NCBI GenBank assembly: GCA_026125285.1
Contig: JAHCLO010000001.1
Span: forward strand, 248,001-312,000
DNA: 64,000 bases
DNA from: Verrucomicrobiia bacterium
GTDB taxonomy: Bacteria > Verrucomicrobiota > Verrucomicrobiia > Limisphaerales > JADLHS01
Direction: 5' to 3'
Shown here: positions 9,501-17,375 of the stretch, piece by piece
Layout: each line of letters opens with the position of its first letter
Numbering within the stretch: the first letter of the stretch is position 1
Translations under genes and position numbers: made by a program
Notes under the pieces: generated by a model
What the model was told of the DNA's origin: nothing
The model's database searches: none
What the model saw: only the letters and a program-made list of their open reading frames with translations

Positions 9501-10204
9501 GAGCGAGCCAGGTCTGGGACCTGCAACAAGGCCGCATTTCGAGTGAGGTCGCCCCCGAAGAGGGGTGGGGGGTGCCAGTGACGTTTCTGGGAAACTCGAA
9601 TCACCTCGTCACCCAGCAAATGCGCGATGGCAGTTTTCGGGCATGGGACGTGACCACCGGACGCGAGACGATGCGCTGGCAGTTTGCCCCTCCGAGCTTG
9701 CCGAGGAGGAGAGCCGTTTCCTCAGACGGACAGTGGCTCGTTGCCGTGGACAATGAAGGCACGGGCGAGTTGTACGATCTGGCCACGGGCCGAAACCAGC
9801 AGTTTGACCTCCAGTTGAAACAGGTGAACGCCACCGCTCTTTCGCCGAACGGTCGGTTGCTGGCGGCAGTGAGCGTGCTCGGAATCGGCCAGGTGTGGGA
9901 CACCGCGACGGAACAAAACGTAGCCACCTTGCAGGGTTTTCTCCAAGGCACACACTCGGTCACTTTTTCGCCCGATGGCCAACGGCTCGCCATCGGCAGC
10001 AACGGGAATGAGGCCATCAAACTCTGGGACGTGGAAAGCCTCCAAGAATTACTCACGCTGAAAGGCCAGGGGTCCATGTTCAACTCGACGGCCTTCTCCC
10101 CTGACGGCCATGTTCTGGCCTCCATCAACAGCCAGGGCCTTCTGCATATCTGGCGCGCGCCGCCATTCGAGGACATCGCGCGACTCGAAGCGCCGGGGCG
10201 GTGA
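6581..10204 (+). CDS. Membrane-anchored Ser/Thr protein kinase with WD40 beta-propeller domains
   Basis: This is a 1207-residue signalling protein. A short N-terminal domain (1-60) is of the type seen in PVC kinases. It is followed by a complete kinase domain at about 95-395: glycine loop GEGGAGVV, VALK with Lys126, HRDIKPSN at 217-224, DFG at 240-242 and GTPAYISPEQ. One transmembrane helix at about 419-440 separates the cytoplasmic kinase from a WD40 region (about 545-1205) with many LWDV/VWDT repeat ends. Two dispersed repeats are translated in frame: an AT-rich one near residues 517-527 and a palindromic one near 824-845. Kinases like this often sit beside a TIGR02999-type ECF sigma factor. 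One is found at 11373-11939, but on the opposite strand. It probably phosphorylates targets in response to a signal sensed by the propeller. Confidence 0.93.
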   Translation: MNGPQTQSRKTKRELFLAALERPTPEERVAFLDEACAHDPSLRAAVEALIQNHKEDTFLETPAIVAPAGAAPKEGRSDTVTVVIIGEKPGDMVGRYKLLQQIGEGGAGVVFMAEQEEPVRRRVALKVLRPGMDTKSVIARFESERQALALMDHPNIAKVLDAGSTATGRPYFVMELVRGVRITEYCDQHRLPTRERLALFIQVCQAIQHAHQKGIIHRDIKPSNILVTLHDGVPVPKVIDFGIAKAVDQRLTDKTLFTEFQSFIGTPAYISPEQAEMSGLDIDTRSDIYSLGVLLYEMLTGKTPFDAHELVSSGLDGMRRTIREREPSPPSTRFRTLPEAEQTTTAQRQQAEPARLTSVLRGDLDWIVLKALEKDRTRRYATANGLAQDIRRYLENEPIIARPPSATYRFRKIVRRNQLAFAAAGAVAAALLIGSVFSTWQFIEKSAAYGRAVNAEQEQTRLRNEAEAARRSAEVQALAAQRQAYAADMNLVQQALAANNLGRAQELLNRHRPAGESQFSNSKSQIPADLRGWEWRYLWQQCQSDALFTLCQLSNEVSALSVSHDGKWVAVGEDGDHGASLWDLRARQEIARFQIGDGQFAFSPVSPVLAYAAKGSPDRREPPDRGSVRLWDMVNRRVVGELPVSGHCRAVAFSSDGTRLLTATDEFAVWSVADGTKLRSAAFPEPRGFDGRVPVLSRVVVSHDLSLAAHVIGGGRIRLVNLISGQELWTAQAADENVTSLAFSPDGKQLASGAGFVESAVRLWDVATGRELARLEGHRTYVRSLVFWPDGATLASASGDQTIHLWDVSSVSQLFPTNLGSSESPLTRPSDTLSASEGERDGVRGRFWSATRPRATELHPYATLRGHRLEVWSLALCPDNTTLVSGAKDGSVLVWDTAAVRRKQAYVTLPMPVVAWSFLADNQEILTLDKQGRVARWPGADFQHSQPVLDLGTNALAACFSGDGRYVATVSSRGASQVWDLQQGRISSEVAPEEGWGVPVTFLGNSNHLVTQQMRDGSFRAWDVTTGRETMRWQFAPPSLPRRRAVSSDGQWLVAVDNEGTGELYDLATGRNQQFDLQLKQVNATALSPNGRLLAAVSVLGIGQVWDTATEQNVATLQGFLQGTHSVTFSPDGQRLAIGSNGNEAIKLWDVESLQELLTLKGQGSMFNSTAFSPDGHVLASINSQGLLHIWRAPPFEDIARLEAPGR
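8131..8161. repeat. AT-rich dispersed repeat inside the WD40 kinase gene
   Basis: A short AT-rich tract of CAAATT/CCAAAT/CTCAAAT blocks in otherwise GC-rich coding sequence. It is translated as SQFSNSKSQIP. The 11-mer AAATCTCAAAT at 8149-8159 recurs at 40343-40353 in a similar AT-rich tract between two genes. Confidence 0.55.
9052..9115. repeat. Palindromic repeat inserted in frame in the WD40 region
   Basis: CCCCCTCACCC at 9052-9062 pairs with GGGTGAGGGGG at 9105-9115, and the inner parts (ACCCTCTCC and GGAGAGAGGG) also pair. The insert is read as a low-complexity loop, LTRPSDTLSASEGERDGVRG, between two propeller blades. It looks like a REP-type element, distinct from family A. Confidence 0.7.
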
Positions 10205-10594
10205 GCTTGAGCGCGGGTGAGAGCGGAATACCCGGAAGGGCTGAAAGCCCGAAAGATAATAGCCCAGGGCAAAGTGAGTCCGCGAGCAACGCCCTGGGTC
10301 AACCGTCCACAAAACCTCCAAGCCCTGAAGGGGCGAAAGAAATTTTCAGGCCGAAATTCATGGGCCAGAATGTCGAAGTTGCGCGCCGACCGAACGTGCG
10401 GCCGTATTTTTCGGATCAAGTTCCAGTATTCGCTCAACGCACTTCCGGGTTTCACGAATTTGTCCAAGAGCGCCGAATGGGTTGCCCTTGTTGCTCCAAG
10501 TCCCGAATGTTGTCCCGGCGGCTGTCAGGCACTCCTCGCCGTATTGATTGCCTCGGAATGCACTGCATTGTTTGCTTCCTCGCGTCAACGCTCT
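10205..10594. repeat. Gene-free stretch holding a repeat-like palindromic segment
   Basis: No credible gene lies in these 390 bp between the kinase stop and the minus-strand gene ending at 10595. The part at 10228-10345 resembles a dispersed PVC repeat. CCCAGGGC at 10263-10270 pairs with GCCCTGGG at 10291-10298, and GGGCTGAAAGCCC-like and GCCCTGAAGGGGC-like hairpins lie on either side. Frames through it stay open and read as ALKGRKK-like peptides. No second copy occurs in the window, so the repeat call rests on internal symmetry and general knowledge of such genomes. Confidence 0.4.
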
Positions 10595-11224
10595 TCACGG
10601 TTGTTTGTCCCGGACCAGGCTTTCGGGCAGGGCCGTGAGTTCCACGCCGGAATCGCTACACCAGACCACGCGGCCATCCTCCAACACATGCAATATCGTG
10701 CCGCCCATCGAACCGCGAAGGGTTTTGACCCTGTCGCCGGGCTGCAGGATCGCGGCTTGGCAAAGGCTTTCCACCGCCTCCACCATGACCTCGCGGTCCA
10801 ACACCCCGGCTATGTAGTGGGCGACCGCGGAGCCGACCTCACGCTTGCGGCCGGGCACCAGATCGCTGAACAGCGCAAACGAAAGCTCCCGTCCGATAGT
10901 GGCAAAAGTGTTGCCGTTGAAGAAGAGAAACGGTGCCCGGCGGTGGTAGGCGCGCAGTTGATCGAAGACCTCGCCGAGGGTTAAGGCTTGGAAGCGGAGC
11001 GCTTCCCAATCTGTTGCGCACGCTGCTCCAGTTTCCGAGTTAACTCCATGCTGTGCGCGACCTCTTTCGCACGCTCCTCGGTTGATGCCGATGACAGCGT
11101 GCCAGTCCCAGTTCTTGAGAAATTGGGCTCGGGTTTGAAGCGGTGAACCGACTCCTCCGCCGCCTGACGGATGTCCTCCGCCGTCAGGTGCTCCAGCAGG
11201 TCCAATCTCAGTTTCATTGCTCAT
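10595..11224 (-). CDS. Protein of unknown function, start unresolved
   Basis: The part from about 10990 to 10595 reads as a convincing soluble protein domain: TLGEVFDQLRAYHRRAPFLF, then NGNTFATIGRELSFALF, AVAHYIAGVLDREVMVE and a small C-terminal barrel-like segment, PGDRVKTLRGSMGGTILHV. I recognise this pattern from PVC hypothetical proteins but know no function. The frame stays open upstream to an ATG at 11224. That upstream part overlaps a more credible 78-residue gene in another frame and is Gly- and Pro-rich, so it is probably not translated. No ATG, GTG or TTG lies in frame just before the domain, so a frameshift, an unusual start or a sequence error is possible. Confidence 0.55.
   Translation of the reverse strand: MSNETEIGPAGAPDGGGHPSGGGGVGSPLQTRAQFLKNWDWHAVIGINRGACERGRAQHGVNSETGAACATDWEALRFQALTLGEVFDQLRAYHRRAPFLFFNGNTFATIGRELSFALFSDLVPGRKREVGSAVAHYIAGVLDREVMVEAVESLCQAAILQPGDRVKTLRGSMGGTILHVLEDGRVVWCSDSGVELTALPESLVRDKQP
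10981..11217 (-). CDS. Small helical protein of unknown function
   Basis: A 78-residue protein, MKLRLDLLEHLTAEDIRQAA and onward, with amphipathic helices (EERAKEVAHSMELTRKLEQR) and a basic C-terminus ending SASKP. The ATG at 11217 is preferred over the out-of-frame ATG seven bases upstream because this frame gives a well-composed protein. Its stop at 10981 abuts, one frame away, the point where the conserved part of the next protein begins. The two are therefore probably one translational unit, or one gene split by a frameshift. Function unknown. Confidence 0.55.
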   Translation of the reverse strand: MKLRLDLLEHLTAEDIRQAAEESVHRFKPEPNFSRTGTGTLSSASTEERAKEVAHSMELTRKLEQRAQQIGKRSASKP

Positions 11225-11372
11225 AATCTAAGCCCCATTTCAGGATTTGCGCAAGGGATGTTAGCGCCCGGCGGGCGGCGTCCGCCTTTCTTTCGCGCGA
11301 CTTTGTCCTGAGCCGGGGCAGCCCATGGCATTTGAGGTCTTTGCCAAAGGTGGTCTTGGGGGCCTGCATTTG

Positions 11373-11939
11373 CTAGACCCTGCCTATCTTCTGCCTCAAC
11401 CAGGCCCGGGAGTAGGTCCAGAGCCGTTCGGCACTGCGCAGCGGAAGACCGAGCGCGGTCGCAGCTTCCTCCATGGTCATGCCCACGAAATAGCGCAGTT
11501 TCACCAAGTCGGCGCAAGTGGGGTCTTCCGTCGCAAGCAGGTCGAGCGCTTCATCAATCGCCAGCAGTTCATCGGAAGGCGCGGTCTGGACGAGGTGCGA
11601 TTCGTTCAGTTCTTCACGTTCAGCACCAGCACCACGCTTGAGACTGCGCTTGCGCCGGGCTGATTCCACCAGGATGCGCCGCATGGCCTCGGCCGCTACG
11701 GCGAAGAAATGTGCCCGTCCCTCGAAACTCTCGTTCCCGTCGCCGATCATGCGTAGCCAGGCTTCGTGAACCAGGGCAGTCGGTTGGAGCGTATGCCCTG
11801 GCGATTCCTGAGCCATCTTGTAGGCGGCAATTCGACGCAGTTCATCATAGACTAGCGGCAACAATGCCTCGGCAGCTTGGGATTCGTCCCGCTGCATTGC
11901 TTCAAGGATCTGCGTCACGTCGCTCACGGTTCGTATCAT
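11373..11939 (-). CDS. ECF-type RNA polymerase sigma factor (TIGR02999-like)
   Basis: A 188-residue sigma-70 family protein with region 2 at about 20-90 (LPLVYDELRRIAAYKMAQE, then TALVHEAWLRM) and region 4 at about 125-185 (DLVKLRYFVGMTMEEAATAL, a helix-turn-helix). The pattern GHTLQPTALVHEAW is typical of the PVC group often encoded next to WD40 Ser/Thr kinases. It would direct core RNA polymerase to a specific regulon. The start ATG at 11939 (MIRTVSDVTQIL) is preferred. The frame is open further upstream only because it runs through a family A palindromic repeat (11966-12043). The WD40 kinase at 6581-10204 is a plausible functional partner although it lies on the other strand. Confidence 0.9.
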   Translation of the reverse strand: MIRTVSDVTQILEAMQRDESQAAEALLPLVYDELRRIAAYKMAQESPGHTLQPTALVHEAWLRMIGDGNESFEGRAHFFAVAAEAMRRILVESARRKRSLKRGAGAEREELNESHLVQTAPSDELLAIDEALDLLATEDPTCADLVKLRYFVGMTMEEAATALGLPLRSAERLWTYSRAWLRQKIGRV

Positions 11940-11965
11940 GCCCGCAGGACGTACCTGCGTCCAGA

Positions 11966-12043
11966 GGGTAGGGCGTGCAGTCCTCTGCGCGTCGTTTTCC
12001 TCAAAACAAGCATGGGCGCGCACGGAGTGACACGCCCTACCCC
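11966..12043. repeat. Dispersed palindromic repeat, family A
   Basis: An inverted repeat with outer arms GGGTAGGGCGTG and CACGCCCTACCC. Its right arm carries the family core GCGCGCACGGAGTGACAC; the left arm has several changes. It lies directly upstream of the ECF sigma start and upstream of the gene at 12113, in the divergent promoter region. Confidence 0.8.
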
Positions 12044-12052
12044 AGTAATCAG

Positions 12053-12105
12053 TGAAGAAAAACTTGGCGGACTTAGCTGGCGGTCTGCGCTTGTAGGGAT
12101 GAAGG
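12053..12105. repeat. Dispersed repeat, family B, copy 1
   Basis: This segment, with GAAAAACTTGGCGGACTT, CTGCGCTTGTAGGGATGAAGG and the tail GCAAG, is clearly similar to 18877-18934 (GAAAAAGTTGGCGGACTT and onward). Both copies end a short distance before the start codon of the next gene. Confidence 0.6.
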
Positions 12106-12112
12106 CAAGAAC

Positions 12113-12802
12113 ATGAAGACACCAATCGTTAACCTGAAACCTGAGCTTATGGGGCTCAAACGCTTGGCCCTGCTGTTCCTGACCGCAGCCATCACCGGCT
12201 GGGTCGGATATTACGTTGGAGTCATGCGCGAACCGGTCGCCACTCACATGCCCCGGGGCGCAACGGCGTCGCTGGATTATCTTGCTTCAGCGAAATCTTT
12301 CTCAGAGGTCGAGCACGCGCGGGCTGCCTTGGATGCTCTGGCCGTGCGATATGTTGAAAACGCCCAGGCGTTGATTACTCAGGAAATCATGAGCCGTAAC
12401 GCCAGCTTCGGAATTCCCCAATCAAGCCCGGAGCGGCCCATGCTGGCAGCCATCAAGCTGCTCGATGAGGCGCTCCCAGAATTCCAAGGGACCGCAGGGG
12501 AGTTACGACTGCTGCAACTGCTGCTCTACGCGTTAAAACAGGAGCGACGCTACGACCGCTGGCTGGATGTTTATTTGGATGCACTTTATCGCCATCCGAC
12601 GCACGAACTGGTAAGCAGTTTGGCGGAGGAGGCCATTGCCATCAGTCAGGCGGTAGGACGGCAACGGGAACTTACCACCGGGCTTTGGTATCTCGCCGGC
12701 ATTCCCGTGAACTTCTCCGCCAAATCCCGGATCGAAAATTCCCTCATCCGCGTTCGTGCCAACGCTCAAATCACCGGCGAAGCCAATGAATGTCACTTGT
12801 GA
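12113..12802 (+). CDS. Single-pass membrane protein of unknown function
   Basis: A 229-residue protein with one N-terminal transmembrane segment at about 16-37 (LALLFLTAAITGWVGYYVGV) and a helical, probably periplasmic remainder. It has no motif I can name. The helical pattern (AAIKLLDEALPEFQGTAGEL, then LVSSLAEEAIAISQAVGR) resembles TPR-like arrays loosely. It opens a dense run of plus-strand genes: signal peptidase I starts 20 bp after its stop, then CotH, a PQQ propeller, DUF4956 and VTC follow. It may therefore be an accessory membrane part of that unit. A family B repeat lies just upstream. Function unknown. Confidence 0.65.
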   Translation: MKTPIVNLKPELMGLKRLALLFLTAAITGWVGYYVGVMREPVATHMPRGATASLDYLASAKSFSEVEHARAALDALAVRYVENAQALITQEIMSRNASFGIPQSSPERPMLAAIKLLDEALPEFQGTAGELRLLQLLLYALKQERRYDRWLDVYLDALYRHPTHELVSSLAEEAIAISQAVGRQRELTTGLWYLAGIPVNFSAKSRIENSLIRVRANAQITGEANECHL

Positions 12803-12821
12803 TCCATCCCGAAAGGCGCTC

Positions 12822-13328
12822 ATGACTTCCCAGGTTGGTTTATTGATTCTGGCCATGGCCATGATTGGCTTCTTGCTGGTATTTCGGGCGCATTTCGCCG
12901 TGTTCATCGCGAAAGGAGACAGCATGCTGCCGGGCCTTCAATCCGGTGACCTGGTTCTGGTGGATAAATTGGCCTTCAGGACGAAGAATCCCGAGCGGGG
13001 AGACATCGTGGTCGCGCGCGACCGTGATGAGCTGATCATCAAGCGCGTTGTGGGTCTCCCGGGCGAGGAGGTGGAATTGCGCCAGGGAGAACTCTACGTC
13101 AATCAACATCCGCACTCCGAAAAGTATGCCGTGGAGCCCGGGTGGTTGAACCTCGGAAAAGGCCGACTCCTGGAAAACAAGTATGCCCTCCTTGGCGACA
13201 ACCGGTCGGTATCCCGCTCGGTGTTCGTTCACGCCGTCGCATCGAAGGACCAGATGCTGGGTAAGGTGATTCACTCGCTTCGCCTCCGGCCGCGCTGGCT
13301 GGGTTCGAGTTTGAATCGGACCACATAA
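12822..13328 (+). CDS. Signal peptidase I (S26 family), CotH-cluster copy
   Basis: This membrane serine protease removes signal peptides from exported proteins. The 168-residue form starting at 12822 has one N-terminal membrane helix (VGLLILAMAMIGFLLVF). The catalytic Ser is in KGDSMLPGL, the catalytic Lys in IIKRVVGLPGE, and the family box in LLGDNRSVS. The start at 12822 is preferred because GAAAGG lies just upstream; starts at 12756 and 12786 overlap the previous gene. It is shorter than the housekeeping enzyme of Escherichia coli. It sits between a membrane protein and a CotH-type exported protein with almost no spacing, suggesting a dedicated role in processing cluster products. A second S26 gene is at 28404-29018. 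Confidence 0.93.
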   Translation: MTSQVGLLILAMAMIGFLLVFRAHFAVFIAKGDSMLPGLQSGDLVLVDKLAFRTKNPERGDIVVARDRDELIIKRVVGLPGEEVELRQGELYVNQHPHSEKYAVEPGWLNLGKGRLLENKYALLGDNRSVSRSVFVHAVASKDQMLGKVIHSLRLRPRWLGSSLNRTT

Positions 13329-13330
13329 AG

Positions 13331-15946
13331 GTGAAGACGATCATCCCCAAAGCACGGTCAGGAGCGGATTCCGGTGGGAGGCGCATGGCGAGCGTCTTTG
13401 CCGGAGTGTTGCTCATCGCGGCGCTCTTCTGCGGAGCGGTGGCGTTGCAGCGAGTTTCGCCGGCGGCCTCGTCCACCCAATTTCTGGACGCTGATCGTAT
13501 CTACAAACTAACCAACGTTTGGACCATTCATTTGAAATTCGCACCTGACCAGTGGGAGGCCATGGAACCCCAGGGCGGCGGCGACCCATTCGGGGGCGGC
13601 GGACCGGGCGGCCGGCCGGGAGGTTCTGGCCGCGCTCGGGAAGACCGAGCACTGGCGCCGGTGATGATGAGTCAGGGCGATTTCAACCGGGATGGGCGAA
13701 TCTCCAGGAAGGAATTCTCCCGGTTGGCAGAGGAGTGGTTCAAGGCTTGGGATACCGGTAGAACGGGGAAACTCGATGAAGGCCAGATTCGGGCGGGCCT
13801 CGACGCCATCCGCAACCCGGCGGGCGGTGGCGTCGCAACGATGCTCTTGGGGGCGGAAGGAATGCGAAATGGCATTGCCAATCTGCTCGGCGTGGCGTTC
13901 GAGTATGTCCGCGCGGATATGGAATTTGCCGACCGGCTGGTGCCGAATGTGGGGGTACGTTACAAGGGGAACGGGACGTTTATGGAGTCGCGCAATTCCC
14001 TGAAGCGGTCGTTCAAGCTCCAGCTCAACCGATTCGCGAAGGGTCAGACTCTGGGCGACGTGCGAACGCTGACGCTGCAAAACAACGTCACGGACGCCAG
14101 CCTGATGAACGAGGTGCTGGCCTACCGGCTCTATCGGGACGCGGGCGTGCCGGCGCCGCGGACCGCCTACGCCAAGGTGTTTGTCACCGTGCCGGGCAAG
14201 TACGAGCGGCAGTACTTCGGCCTGTATTCGCTGAGTGAATCCGTGGACAAGCAGTTTGCCGAGCGTCAGTTTGGGACCAAACGCGGGGCGATCTTCAAAC
14301 CGGTCACGCCGTCCTTGTTCACCGATCTCGGGGCGGATTGGGCCGCCTACAATCAAATCTACGATCCGAAGACGGCGCTCTATGACGAGCAGAAGCAGGC
14401 GGTGATGGAGTTGTCCCGCTTCGTGACCCGAGCGGACGATGGGTTGTTCGCCGCGCGCATTGGCGAGTTCATTGACCTGCCGGAGTTCGCGCGGTTCATG
14501 GCGGTAATGGTCTATCTCTCGGACTTGGACGGCATTCTCGGTCCGGGTCAAAACTTCTTCCTGCATTTGCACCCCAAGACCCAGCAGTTTCAGTTCATTC
14601 CCTGGGATCAGGATCGTTCGTGGGGGCAATTCAATCGCGCGAGCCAGGAGCAGCGGGACAACCTGAGCGTCCATCGCCCATGGCAGGGGGACAACTTGTT
14701 CCTGGAGCGAATGTTCAAGGTAGAGACGTTCAAGAAACTCTATCTGGCCCGCTTGGACGAGTTCAGCAAAACGATCTTCCGCCCCGAGCGAATCGCGCAA
14801 CAGGTGGATGAGATCGCCGCGGTGATTCGCCCGGCGGTGCAGGAGGAATCGGAATCCAAACTGGCGCGCTTCGACCAGCTCGTTGCCGGCGAAATCGCGT
14901 CGCCGCCGGGCCCGTTTGGTGGTGGCCAAACCAAGCCCATCAAGCCGTTCGCGAAGGTGCGCACGGAATCCGTGCGCGATCAACTGGCTGGCAACTCGGA
15001 AGGACTGGTGGCGGGCAGCGGTTTTCCGGGCGGCTTTGGAGGTGGCAGCGGTCTGGGCGTGTTCAGCCGGTCGCTCTTGCAGGCACTCGACAAGGACAAG
15101 GACTCGACTGTGTCACAAGCCGAATTCGTGGAGGGCTTTTCGGAGCTGTTCCAATCGTGGGATACCGACAAGAGAGGAAGTCTCCCTTGGGCACAAGTCC
15201 GGGCGGGCATTGAGAAAGACCTGGCCCCGCAAGCGCAAGGCTTTTCACCTTTCGGCGGTCGTGGTGGCGGACCTCGCGGTCCCGGTGCAGGCTCTGCTGG
15301 GCCTCGTGGTGGCTTCGGGGCTCCCGGAGGTGGTGGTGCGGCGGCGGCCACAGCCGTCACCGGAACGAAAGACCCTGGGTTGTTCACCAGCGAACGTTGG
15401 GGGATGCGCGCCTTCTCCCGCCAGCTTCCCAACGGCAAGTATGTGGCGAAGCTCTATTTCGCCGAGACCTTTGATGGCATCACCGGCCCGGGCCAGCGCG
15501 TTTTCTCCTTCAATGTCCAGGGACAGGAATTCAAGGACTTCGACATTTGGGTGAAGACCGGCGGCCCACGACGCGCCTACATCGAGACGGTGCCCGTGGA
15601 AGTGGCGAATGGGGAATTTCGCATCACGTTCACGGCCCTGGTCGAAAGTCCGGCCATCAAGGCGATTGAGATTATCCCGCAGTCCGAGGCGGGCGGCGGG
15701 GGTGCGTCATCCGCAAAAGCCATACGGATCAAGGCCGGCCAGTCCGAGCCATTCACGGATTCGAGTGGACAGCTTTGGCAGCCGGATGAAGGTTTCGAGG
15801 GAGGCGCTTTCGGCGCAATGAACCCACTGCCCGGCGGTTTCGGCGGCCGCCTGCCCGGGGGCCAAGGACCTCCCATGAACGAGCCGAACCAAAGACCAAA
15901 TACTCAGCGTCCCGACCAACGATCCTCGACTGGTCCGCAACCCTGA
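13331..15946 (+). CDS. Exported CotH-family kinase with EF-hand motifs and a malectin-like domain
   Basis: An 871-residue protein starting at a GTG two bases after the signal peptidase stop; an ATG at 13385 is an alternative. A membrane or signal segment (about 20-42) is followed by EF-hand-like loops near 117-128 (DFNRDGRISRKE) and 141-152. The CotH domain spans about 200-530, with SLKRSFKLQLN, GLYSLSESVDKQF and the metal-binding FIPWDQDRSWG near 422-432. A second EF-hand pair near 586-625 and a Gly-rich linker lead to a malectin-like domain at about 680-785. CotH proteins are atypical kinases that phosphorylate secreted proteins. DUF4956 and VTC genes downstream are familiar CotH neighbours. 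The target is not known. Confidence 0.9.
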   Translation: MKTIIPKARSGADSGGRRMASVFAGVLLIAALFCGAVALQRVSPAASSTQFLDADRIYKLTNVWTIHLKFAPDQWEAMEPQGGGDPFGGGGPGGRPGGSGRAREDRALAPVMMSQGDFNRDGRISRKEFSRLAEEWFKAWDTGRTGKLDEGQIRAGLDAIRNPAGGGVATMLLGAEGMRNGIANLLGVAFEYVRADMEFADRLVPNVGVRYKGNGTFMESRNSLKRSFKLQLNRFAKGQTLGDVRTLTLQNNVTDASLMNEVLAYRLYRDAGVPAPRTAYAKVFVTVPGKYERQYFGLYSLSESVDKQFAERQFGTKRGAIFKPVTPSLFTDLGADWAAYNQIYDPKTALYDEQKQAVMELSRFVTRADDGLFAARIGEFIDLPEFARFMAVMVYLSDLDGILGPGQNFFLHLHPKTQQFQFIPWDQDRSWGQFNRASQEQRDNLSVHRPWQGDNLFLERMFKVETFKKLYLARLDEFSKTIFRPERIAQQVDEIAAVIRPAVQEESESKLARFDQLVAGEIASPPGPFGGGQTKPIKPFAKVRTESVRDQLAGNSEGLVAGSGFPGGFGGGSGLGVFSRSLLQALDKDKDSTVSQAEFVEGFSELFQSWDTDKRGSLPWAQVRAGIEKDLAPQAQGFSPFGGRGGGPRGPGAGSAGPRGGFGAPGGGGAAAATAVTGTKDPGLFTSERWGMRAFSRQLPNGKYVAKLYFAETFDGITGPGQRVFSFNVQGQEFKDFDIWVKTGGPRRAYIETVPVEVANGEFRITFTALVESPAIKAIEIIPQSEAGGGGASSAKAIRIKAGQSEPFTDSSGQLWQPDEGFEGGAFGAMNPLPGGFGGRLPGGQGPPMNEPNQRPNTQRPDQRSSTGPQP

Positions 15947-15991
15947 GCACGATTCGCGTGATTAAACAAACCCTCAACTCAATCAATCGCC

Positions 15992-17347
15992 ATGAGAACG
16001 AAACGACCTTTGCACCATAGAACGGCAATGATCAGCATCCTCTGTTGGACCATCCTGATGTCCTACGCATCCGCTGGAGATTGGCCGCAATATCTGGGGC
16101 CAAACCGGAACAGCACATCCGACCAGAAAGGCATCCTGCGCACCTGGCCGGAGAAGGGACCGGAGGTTCTCTGGACGGCAACTGTAGGCCGAGGTTACGG
16201 GGGGCCGGTCGTCAAAGACGGCAAGGTTTACTTGCTCGATAGGGACGATAAGGTCCGTGACATTCTTCGCTGTTTAGACCTCGCCAATGGCAAAGAGCTC
16301 TGGAGTTTCGCTTATGACGCTCCCGGAACAGTCATGTTCCCCGGGTCGCGAAGTGTGCCCGCCGTGGACGGCAATCATGTCTATTCCTGCGGTCACAACG
16401 GCGACTTGTATTGCATTGACCTCAACACCCACAAACCTGTTTGGAACAAGAACGTGTGGAAAGATTACGGCGGCGACCGAATTCCATTTTGGGCCGTCAC
16501 GCAGTGCCCGTTGGTTTACGGTGACCTGGTGATTGTGGCTTCACAGGCACCCGATGCCGGGGTTGTCGCCTATGACAAAGCCACGGGCAACGTAAAATGG
16601 AAAACGCCCTCCCTTGGGCTTATCAGCTATGCCAGCCCGGCCATCGTAAAGGTGGACGGAAAAGACCATGTGGTGATGGTCACTTCATCCACCAACCCTT
16701 TCCAACGAACCCGCCCCGAGAATGAACTGGGCAACGTCGTCGGGATGGACCCGCTGACGGGAGAAATCCTGTGGAAATATGACAAGTGGGAATGTCACAT
16801 TTCGGTCGCCAGTGCGGTGGATGCCGGCGAAAACAAAGTGCTGATTGTCGGGGGCTATGAACTTGGCGCAACCATGATCAAGGTCGAAAAGAAGGCGGAA
16901 GGTCGCTACGGCACAATGGAGCTTTTCACGACCAAGGAATTTGGCGATCAAACCAAACCGCCGGTCCGGCACAAGGGTCACTTCTATGCTCATTACGGAA
17001 CCAACAATCGGCGCGACGGCATGGTGTGCATGAGCATGAATGGCCAGATCCTGTGGAAGACCAAACGCGATCCGGATTTCAACAAAGGGAGTATGATCCT
17101 GGCGGACGGCCTGATTCTGGCGACCGATGGGGCACAGACTTTGTACCTGATCGAGCCTGATCCCTCCGGATTCAAGCCGTTAGCGTCAGCGAAGGTGCTG
17201 GGAGTAGGGGCAACCGGATCAGAGAATGATCAGTTGGCTTCTCGAGTTGGAGGCCAGACCCAGAACTGGGCGCCGATGGCACTCGCTGACGGGAAACTTC
17301 TCCTGCGAGACCAGACCCAGTTAAAGTGCCTCCAAGTTGCTCAGTGA
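15992..17347 (+). CDS. Exported PQQ-type beta-propeller protein
   Basis: A 451-residue protein with a signal peptide ending near SYASAGDWPQ, then an eight-blade-like propeller. Its repeats have the PQQ pattern: VVKDGKVYLLD, LDLANGKELWSF, IDLNTHKPVW, YDKATGNVKW and MDPLTGEILWKY. Such verrucomicrobial proteins rarely have an oxidoreductase active site and are thought to be structural or binding propellers, similar in fold to BamB. It lies 45 bp after CotH and 28 bp before the DUF4956 gene, so it is likely part of the same transcript. A second, broken member of the same family closes the run at 18944-20302. Role in the cluster unknown. Confidence 0.85.
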   Translation: MRTKRPLHHRTAMISILCWTILMSYASAGDWPQYLGPNRNSTSDQKGILRTWPEKGPEVLWTATVGRGYGGPVVKDGKVYLLDRDDKVRDILRCLDLANGKELWSFAYDAPGTVMFPGSRSVPAVDGNHVYSCGHNGDLYCIDLNTHKPVWNKNVWKDYGGDRIPFWAVTQCPLVYGDLVIVASQAPDAGVVAYDKATGNVKWKTPSLGLISYASPAIVKVDGKDHVVMVTSSTNPFQRTRPENELGNVVGMDPLTGEILWKYDKWECHISVASAVDAGENKVLIVGGYELGATMIKVEKKAEGRYGTMELFTTKEFGDQTKPPVRHKGHFYAHYGTNNRRDGMVCMSMNGQILWKTKRDPDFNKGSMILADGLILATDGAQTLYLIEPDPSGFKPLASAKVLGVGATGSENDQLASRVGGQTQNWAPMALADGKLLLRDQTQLKCLQVAQ

Positions 17348-17375
17348 TCCGTAACCGTTCAACCTGACTACTCCA

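Noticed and set aside
11940-12125. N-terminal extension of the ECF sigma factor
   Set aside because: The extra 62 residues are translated family A and family B repeats; the ATG at 11939 gives a normal sigma factor.
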